Assembly (NCBI GenBank): GCA_001936135.1
Contig: CP012817.1
Span: 1,798,001-1,862,000 of the forward strand
Direction: 5' to 3'
Source of the DNA: Saccharomycopsis fibuligera x Saccharomycopsis cf. fibuligera
Lineage: Eukaryota > Ascomycota > Saccharomycetes > Ascoideales > Saccharomycopsidaceae
Length of the DNA: 64,000 nt
In this document: in pieces, positions 50,775-59,700 of the stretch
Layout: every line of letters starts with the position of its first letter
Position numbering within the stretch: the stretch's first letter is position 1
Program-made: the position numbers and the translations under genes
The notes under the pieces: model-generated
The model's input: the letters and a program-made list of their open reading frames with translations, nothing else
What the model was told of the DNA's origin: nothing
Databases searched by the model: none

Positions 50775-53700
50775 TCAAGCATGGATAGACTCAACATTAT
50801 AATCTTCATTATCATCCTCATTCTCATTTTCATGATCGTTTTCATGACGACTACCATCATCATTACAACTATTTGCCAATGGTGGGATGCTAGAGTTGGT
50901 ACCATTAGCAACAGCGGTTTTTTCATTATAAGCATCGCAACTAGTTGAGCTTGTGTTATTTATTCGATTGAAAGAATAGTTGGAACTGACCACTAATTTA
51001 GGTGGCTCTCCAATATTTTTGGCAGTATTTTTATCGGTCTTATTATCATTCACTAACTCATCAATAGTTGTAAATGCGCCATAATTTTTAATCGGCTGAA
51101 TCACATTAGAATCACTGTGCAGGCTATTTGATGAACGGTTGCGCTGTACTGCTAAAGTTTTGCGATTATGATGGTGCAATTTGAGTTTATTACCAATAAT
51201 TTCGCCAGCGTGGTAAATCAAGACTTTGATAATGTCCTTTTTCATTGCAAGAGCCAAATCTTTGAAAGAACAGATATAATCTTGATACGTTAAAACAGGG
51301 ATTCTCACAGTAAGTCCGTCAACATCAGCAATACTAGTATGCCCACGACCTTTATAACTAAGACATAATGTAGTATTTGAAATATTAGCTCTAGTAAAAC
51401 AAATGTATTTTGATGACCTTTGAGCCATAAGCACAAAATGATCAGGATGCCCACTAAGAATTTCTTGATGGCCATTGATGCTATTACCACTCTGATTGTT
51501 GTTGTGATTGCTATTACCACTAGGGTGTCTTAGCGAGTGAATTGTTGAAGTCTTTTGAGGGAAAAATGTACTGTGACGAGTAGATGGCGATTTCGGGTTC
51601 GGAGCTTGCAGATCAGTCGAAGATTTTCCACTACCAACACTATTATCGCTATCATTCAAAAACTCGTTGAATGGCACTTTATTTTTAAACGCTAACCCAG
51701 CAGAAGTGCCAAACCCTTTATCATTTGTGTTTGAGGCTGGAAAAACAAAATCAAAAATTTTTTTAGCCGACTCTTCATCAATTTGAATTCGTAATGGCTG
51801 AAAATCAAGATTCAAATATTCCATTATTGGAATACCACCTACTGGCGGACGGTCTTTCCAACTAACATGAGCCATTTTTCTTCTCAAAGTATTATCATCT
51901 ACCAAATATGGGCTTAATAGTTCTGGATAAATGCTTTTTGTGTTCAAGTTGAAACCTTGCATGATTGAGATATTGACACTATTAGTGGAAGAGCCATCTG
52001 GATGATTAGTTCTAATAAAACTTGACTGTGCTAATGCTAAATCAACCAAAGGTTTTCTTTTTTCATCAAGTAAATGCCAAATGATTTGATCAGAAAAAAC
52101 ATTCCATACTAATTCTGTAACTAAAGAAGTGGTTGATGGTAATCTAGAAGCAGAACCTTGAATTGCTCTAACTGAATATAATAACTTCAACATAAATTTG
52201 GAAATCCACATATCAACTGTAACTAATTTCTGTTTACCATCTTCCGTTAGCTCATTATCTCTCATTTCCAAGTAATGTTTAGTTTCTCTGAGTGCTCGAA
52301 TTTGGCGTTGAATATCTTCCACGTACTTGTTTATTCTTTCAATATTTTCCAAATCTGCAGCAAGTACTAGTTCTTTCAATTTTTGAGATTTCTTAGTATT
52401 CTTAAAATCAGAAAATACCACAAGGTCGGTTACTATGGTATACACAACGTCAAATTGACTAGAATCACATTTAACAACGAACTTGGGAGCGTCTGCTCTC
52501 AAAACATTTTTATTTTTCCAGATAATCTTTTTGTTATCCTCTTTTATATTGCTAAAAAATAAGCTGTTCACTCTGTCAAACCTCAAACTTGCAGAGGTTT
52601 TTTCAGAAAGCAAAAGATGTTCGAGTAAAGTGGAGTCATAGAAACCTTCAAAATTAATCCATGGAGGCCATGCTTCTGTTAGTCCATCATTACCGTAACT
52701 TTTAGTATAGAATAACGTACCATCATCATGAATGACATGTTCACTATAAACGGCAAAAGTTTGCATCTCTTTCAAATATAATCCATATCTAGTCTCAATT
52801 AAGCGAGCAATCTTATCATCATCAGAAACATTCTCCAAATTCTTAGCATTAATTTGAAGCACTTTCAATTCAATATCCTGAGCCAATATCAAGCATACAG
52901 AGTTGCGTTTTTCTTGTGATTGCAATTGTATTTGAGGACAAATAAGTTTAATCAAATATGCATACTCTGATTCTGCCACTGACGGATCAACTTTACATAA
53001 TTCCCCGTCAAAATTGCGCAAGTAGTCATCACTAGAAAAATTCTCTGGTTCTTCAACAGTGGCACTAGACGTGCTTTGTCTAGATTTTGTAATGTTTGAA
53101 TTTGAATCATCCGACTTTTCTCTAGAAATTTCTTCCAAATACTTAATAACTTTTCTTCCCATGAAGTAGCGCACTGATTTACTATCTTCCAACTCCTCAA
53201 TGAACTTAATAATGTGATTTCTGAGCCTATTGTTCCATTTCAAGAGTAAGTTATTAACAATGAACCGATTATTGAATTTGCTATGGACAGATAAGTTGCT
53301 ATGGTCATGAAACTCGGAAAACGAGACATGGCTGGACAAGTCTGACCTAGTAGCAGCCAACTCTAAAGATACTGAAGGTGTAAGAGTGTTACCCACTGAT
53401 CGTTTCCGATGAGGTTCTTCAACAGATGCGTAAAGCAAGAATTCTTTCAGCTTATGCAAAACTTCCTTGATAACATTCAAATTATGCTTAAGAGAGGCGA
53501 GCTTTGTCTTTAAGGTTATCATTTCTTCCGTAGTACCTTGTTTGGTTGATAGCTTATTTATTGTATCTTTGGTTGCCTTAATCTTTGTTTCAATTTCCTG
53601 GGAGCGAGTTTCCACAATCTCCAATGACGTTTCTTCTTGAGCTTTGATATCATCATAAAAGCAATTATGAGAAGGCTCTTGACCAAATGGGTATGTCTGC

Positions 53701-56700
53701 TGAATTGTGTTCTTCTCATTTTGTCTCAAGTATGTAAATCTTGGGGTCCGCAAAAATGGCAATATTTCAACTCTTGGTTGATTAGAACTAGGCTTCTGAA
53801 CATCCAATTCAATATAATCGTTGAAGTCAACCCAGCGATATAAGCTATCCAGTCCTTTCAAGTTGCTTGGACGGCAAAACTGCATGTTTGACAATTTGGT
53901 TAAATCTGGATAAAGCACATTATAGTTATCAAAATCACCCGACGATGACGACGAAGCAGTTTCACTATCAATACCCAAACTTTTCACCAATAAGTCTTCA
54001 ATAGAAGTTTCACCAAAACTAGTATTAACAATTCTTGCATCACATTCATCACAATCAATAATACCTTTATTAAATTTCATGTGCCATACTTCTTTGCAAA
54101 GTTTCAATTTCTCATTGGTATAATGCATTTTTTGCTTTCTTTGGTGTAAATCCAACTGAAACAGATTAGTTTTCATTTTTAAGCCAGTGAACTGAATTTC
54201 ATTATGAGCCTGTAAGCTACTAGAGTTAGCATGACGCGAGAAATCCGAAATGAAAACTGGTTGAAGCTGAATCTGATACTTCGCGGTGAATAACGACGCA
54301 CCAAATTTTTTCTGGGATCGATTATCTTGACGATCAAACTTAAATAATGGGCCGGATCGAATTGGAAGCCCCAATGAATTATTAAACAACCCCCACCATT
54401 TTTGAAAGTAGAAAACAACACTAGGAGAAAGATGGAAAGCATTGTAAGTTTCTTTAAACGTACAATCAGGATTTGCGTTATTGTTTGAAAATCCAATAGA
54501 AAGATGAACATAATTACTTCTGAAGCCTTTGTACGAATCATGAGACTCGGGGTCATCCAAGAGATTTGGATTTGTCCGTTCAACTAAGAAATGTGGCTTA
54601 AAATCATTAGTTCTTGGTGTATCCCCTGGTGTTGTTGATTGCGATTCTTCCGTAATGTCCTTTTCGAAATAAAGTCCTGCTTTCCACTCAACGTTACCCA
54701 CCAAGTTAGCAACAACTTTTTGAAACTTATCGGCTCCTAAATAAGTGGCACCACAATTTGTTGAACTGTTAACCGCGTATTGCCAATTATCTTGTATATC
54801 GGCCGAAAATTGCGGTATGGCAAATATGAACTGCTTCGAACGCGTAATCATGAACTTTGTTGGATCATCATCGGGGTTTATATCAAGACTTACATCTTTA
54901 CTCCAACAAAAAACAAAACCTGGACCATCATCAGTTAACTTGTACGGATCAATGGAACCCTTGATGTATAAATTAACATTCCCTTTCCACTTAAAATGAA
55001 ATCTACCATGCATTATAAGTCGAAATTTATCCCACCATCCAATACTTGGAGATCTGTCTATTGGGGGCTTGCTTACACAATCAAGACAGAGCATTACTGT
55101 GGAAATGGTCGGTTGTAATGATTTACCCCAACTTAATATTGTTGATCTTGAAGATCGGGAGACAATGTTCAAGTCAGTATAACACTTGACAGGGTCCAAA
55201 GATCTTGATACATGACAACAGTAAAATGGATTGCCTATATCCTTATCAGTAGTTGAAGGCACAAATGGAACATAAACTGTTCTTCTGGAAATTGGCTTCA
55301 CATTCAATCTTTCAGCAAAAACCAAATTACCACTGATAGATAATGCTGGTTCATTGTTGGCATCTGCATGACTAGGGAAATACATGATTGGCAAATAAAA
55401 ATCTCTCAACAAAATACTAAGCACATCACATTCAATATTAAGGAATAATGGTACCAATAATGTGTACTCTGTATCTTTGGGAATTCCTTTCCCGATATCA
55501 AATAAGAAATCGGGCAACTGAGAAAGACCTTGAAACTTATCTAGCGTTAAACGAAAATTTGATGAAAAAAGGGAAAGCAAAGATGGTTGTAAAATAATAT
55601 CATGAACATTGTAATTTTCCAAAGTTTTAGTGTCGGTATAAGTTTCTCCTAAAATATTTTTACTTCTTGAAAGTAAATGATTGTCTCTGTTTTGCTTAAC
55701 TTTTGCATACCTTTTAACCCAAGATTTAGAGAAATTCTCATAAAGTTTCAACTTCTTGTCCACCAAGCATTCAATGAGATATTCGATTTCTTCGCGCCTT
55801 TCTGTTCTAATTATAGTTGGTTTGCTGTTAGAAGGCGCAAGGGTCTTTGCTTTATAACATTGAGAGAGTCTATATTCATACTGTTCAATCACAAAAAGAA
55901 GGTCTTGTTCAAACGTATCAAACGGATAATCCTGCGTTTCGTATAATTCATGCACTAGTTTTCTGACCCTTTGTCTAAAGACAAGAATCTTTTCAACTCT
56001 TTCCTTTTGCTCGACTGCTCCTGCCTTATAAATCAAACCAAGTTCACTCTCGAAACAATTATCTTTAATTTCCAAGCAAAGTTTGCTGGTGTTGATTTGA
56101 ATTCTCGGCAAGATTTTGGCATCTTCAACATATGGTAATATTGGGGATAATGCTTTTCCAGTTTTCAAGTTTCCAAAATTACTTTTTAGCTGTTTAAGAG
56201 TCTTTACCAGAGTCACTATGGAATCAGTAATTTTGAAAAATAAGTACCTGAAGGGTAAGGCAAATCTGAATTCTTGAAAATTCAAGCAAATGTTTTGATC
56301 TTTACCAGGCAAACCTTGCTGATATTCAAAACGATGACTCACTTCATTAATATTAATTATGCAAAATAATTCATCCAAGGTGTTTTCATGAGGAGTGTAG
56401 AACTTCCAATTATCTGCTGTCAAATCAAGAGTTTTTGAATTGAGATTGACAAAAGAAGAAATCTTGTTTATTGACAGAAGAATGAAAATGTTATCTGGAA
56501 GATGAAGTCTTATTGCTAAGTATGAAACTTTCAATTTAATAACCCTATCATAAATATAGTTATTATTATTATCATTACTATTACTATTGTTTCTATCCAA
56601 TCTGTTGTTGTTTTGCACTTCAGGATATTTGTCTTGGTTCCCAGCTAAAGTTTTACTCAATTCGTGAACAAGATATTGAACTACAAAAAAAATCCAAATG

Positions 56701-59700
56701 GTAGTAATGTGAATATCCAGCTCAACATTAGGCAACTCCACAGTAAACCCCGTTCGATTGAAATGCACTGAAATATTAGGCATATTGATAAATTGATGGA
56801 CTAATGGCTTATCATTAACTCGTGACAAGCTTCTTTCATAAATACAATAAAATTTAAATTTTGCTACCGTTAAATCAACATTTGTAGTCAATGCTCTGTT
56901 TGTGTTAGTTTCATTAAGTTTACTCTTTTGTTTTTGTATCAGAGGTTGTAATGATGGTTCCTCTTTGGTGATTTTAATATTCACGTCACCAAGGCAAAGC
57001 TTCATTCCTCGTAACCCATCAGCAAGATCAATATTTGTCTTTGATACGTGATTTGCGTTTTCTATATCATCATCATTACCAATCTCGAGATTTTGTTCAG
57101 CACTAGGAAGAAATTTTCTGGAAGCAAATGACAAAACTAACCCATCAAGGCTTAAATTCAATTGACTATTACACATTATTCCAACCAACGCTTTAATGAT
57201 ACTTGGCTCACTAGCGTTTGCATTTGCATTTGCACGAGCTTCAGTATACGGCAGCAGAAATGAGCTTTCCGTCTTTCTTTTGTTTGCTGCAGCACGAAAA
57301 TTCCCCACTAATTGACAAAGTGCGAACACTACTGTCTTTCTCGTCATATTAACCACCACGTTAGAAAGCCTAGCGGAATTGTTAAGTGAAATATGAAACA
57401 GGTTCAAAAGACAGTGAGTTAAGTTATTACCATTTGATGGTACCGGTTTTTGTGTCTGTGCTGACGGCCGTTGTTGTCGCTGTTGCTGCAAATAGTGGAA
57501 ATGAAGGTATGATTCTGCTTCATACTGTTTTAAATGCACTACCGGGAAGGGAGTGGTGGCTTCAGTTAGTGGCAACAGAGACAACGCTTCTGCTTTTGTT
57601 CCTAAAGAGCCATTTTTATTTGCACTTTTACTTTCGTGTTTAGCATAATGATAACTTTTAATTATAAAGGCATTCATCGTCAAATTCGACTTCAACAATG
57701 TAGAAAACTGCTGTTCCTGTAACTGTTTTTCAACTAAATCGCTATCTTTATATCTATCGTTATTATTAGTATCTGCAACCTTATTGTGGTTAAAACTGAA
57801 ATCAGCTGAACCATAGTTAGTGTCAATATACGTCGTGTCATTCAAAATATCACCCAAGTCATCATCAAACAATACAATATCATTATTATTATCACATCCG
57901 TAATATATTGACGTTGAAGCGTCTTCATTATTTTTATTGCCATTACCAGTACTACTAGCTCTCCAAGTTTTGTGACCAATTGACTGCACTTCGTAAATTA
58001 TTTTTTGAATTTCCGCCACTAATGTTATTGAATCTTTTGTTATTGAGCCCGTGTTTGCGCATGTCATATTATTGGTGGTGGTTTTTTGACAATTTGTATT
58101 GGCATTAGGAACGCTATACGGTAAACTTCCAATTTTGCATAAAGCTTCAGATATCAAGACTCTAGAATCAATCACAGGAAGCAATGGAATAAGAAGTTCC
58201 AAATATGATTTAACTGATGCTTGAAAACTTTGTAAATCTTGGATATTTGAACATCCAGATGGCCTTGAATATTTATCCTTATTTGAGCTTCTATCTTTAT
58301 CTTTATCTTTTCTTTTAAGTCTTGTCCACAATTGCGCCAATGGATGAATATGCAGCGGATAAAAATACAACGAAGGATGATTAACATTCACATTGATCAA
58401 AAACTTATTTCTCTTATCTTTCAAACTTTTCAACTCCTCTGCAACAACACAAAGAGGCATTTTTTGCGTTTTTAGATTAGAACTATTCATACTAGTCAAA
58501 TTCTTAACAGCTACTAATAGTGCAGCAATTTTGTAAAGATTAGTATGGACACTACCTGACAATAATGGCAAGTAAGCTACTGAATCACCCAAAAATTTAA
58601 GATTGAGGCCCGTTATTGATGTTAAGATTTCATGACTAATAGATTTTTCCAAATCGTTATCAAAGTTGTCAACATTTTTAGTACTTGCATCACTCGCCAA
58701 ATCCTTTTGCTGTTGTTGCGCATTATGCCCACCATATTGCTCCTCATTTGGGAGTGGCAAATCTCTAGCATTAAGATATATTCCATATTCATGCTTATCC
58801 AACTTTCTCGAAGTCAATAAAATATTATTCGCCACCAAATTTATAGAAAAATTTTCACTTTCAGTCATCAAAGTCAACCCAGCTTTCGAAGTGGCTGCTT
58901 GATTTAAAGTTAATAAATCCTCTTCTTTGAAAAATTTGTGATAAACTTTTATGTTGATTAATTTGATGTCAACTAGGCCAAATAAATTTATTAACTTTTT
59001 CAACTTAGACAATATTGAATTACTGGTTGCATCCTCAATAACTGCGTTATCATTATCATTATCATTATCATTATCAATTGATAATGGTGATCTAACAACG
59101 ATAAACCGGTTCTTTTTTATTATCGAATTTTTTGTGTTGTCTTTCTTTTTGCCGTTTCTTTTTCTCTTCTTAACAAAATCTTGAATACCATAAGCTAACA
59201 AATGTGTCGGAATAGAAACATGGCCAATTCGAACATGAACATCAATGTTTCCAAGGGAGACAAATTGATTTTTATTGAGCTTGATTATTGTTGCTGATTC
59301 ATTTTGGTAGTAAGCCAAATGATCGATATTGTCGGTATTATTATTGTTACCGTTATTTTTTGCGGCTTGAGAGTGGGAAGAATGAGGAATATTTACAAGT
59401 TTGATATGCGACCCAAAATCGAAATGCGCATCATCAAAAAGTTGTTCCTTGATAGTTATCGACCTGTAAGAAGTAGCATCCTTAGATTTATTTTTAGATC
59501 TCCAACTTGACAAAAATTGTACAAACGGTGAAAAGAGGATTTTCAAGAACAAATACAATTTGCTCCTTTTTCTTGCAAGCTTCTCATCAAATTTACCAGA
59601 GCCAAAATCGGAATCAGAGTCGGAATTTCGAAGGTTTGCATTCAAGCTGGTTTTTGAGAAACTACTATTACCTGTTGAAATTTTGGAACTCAATGAGGCA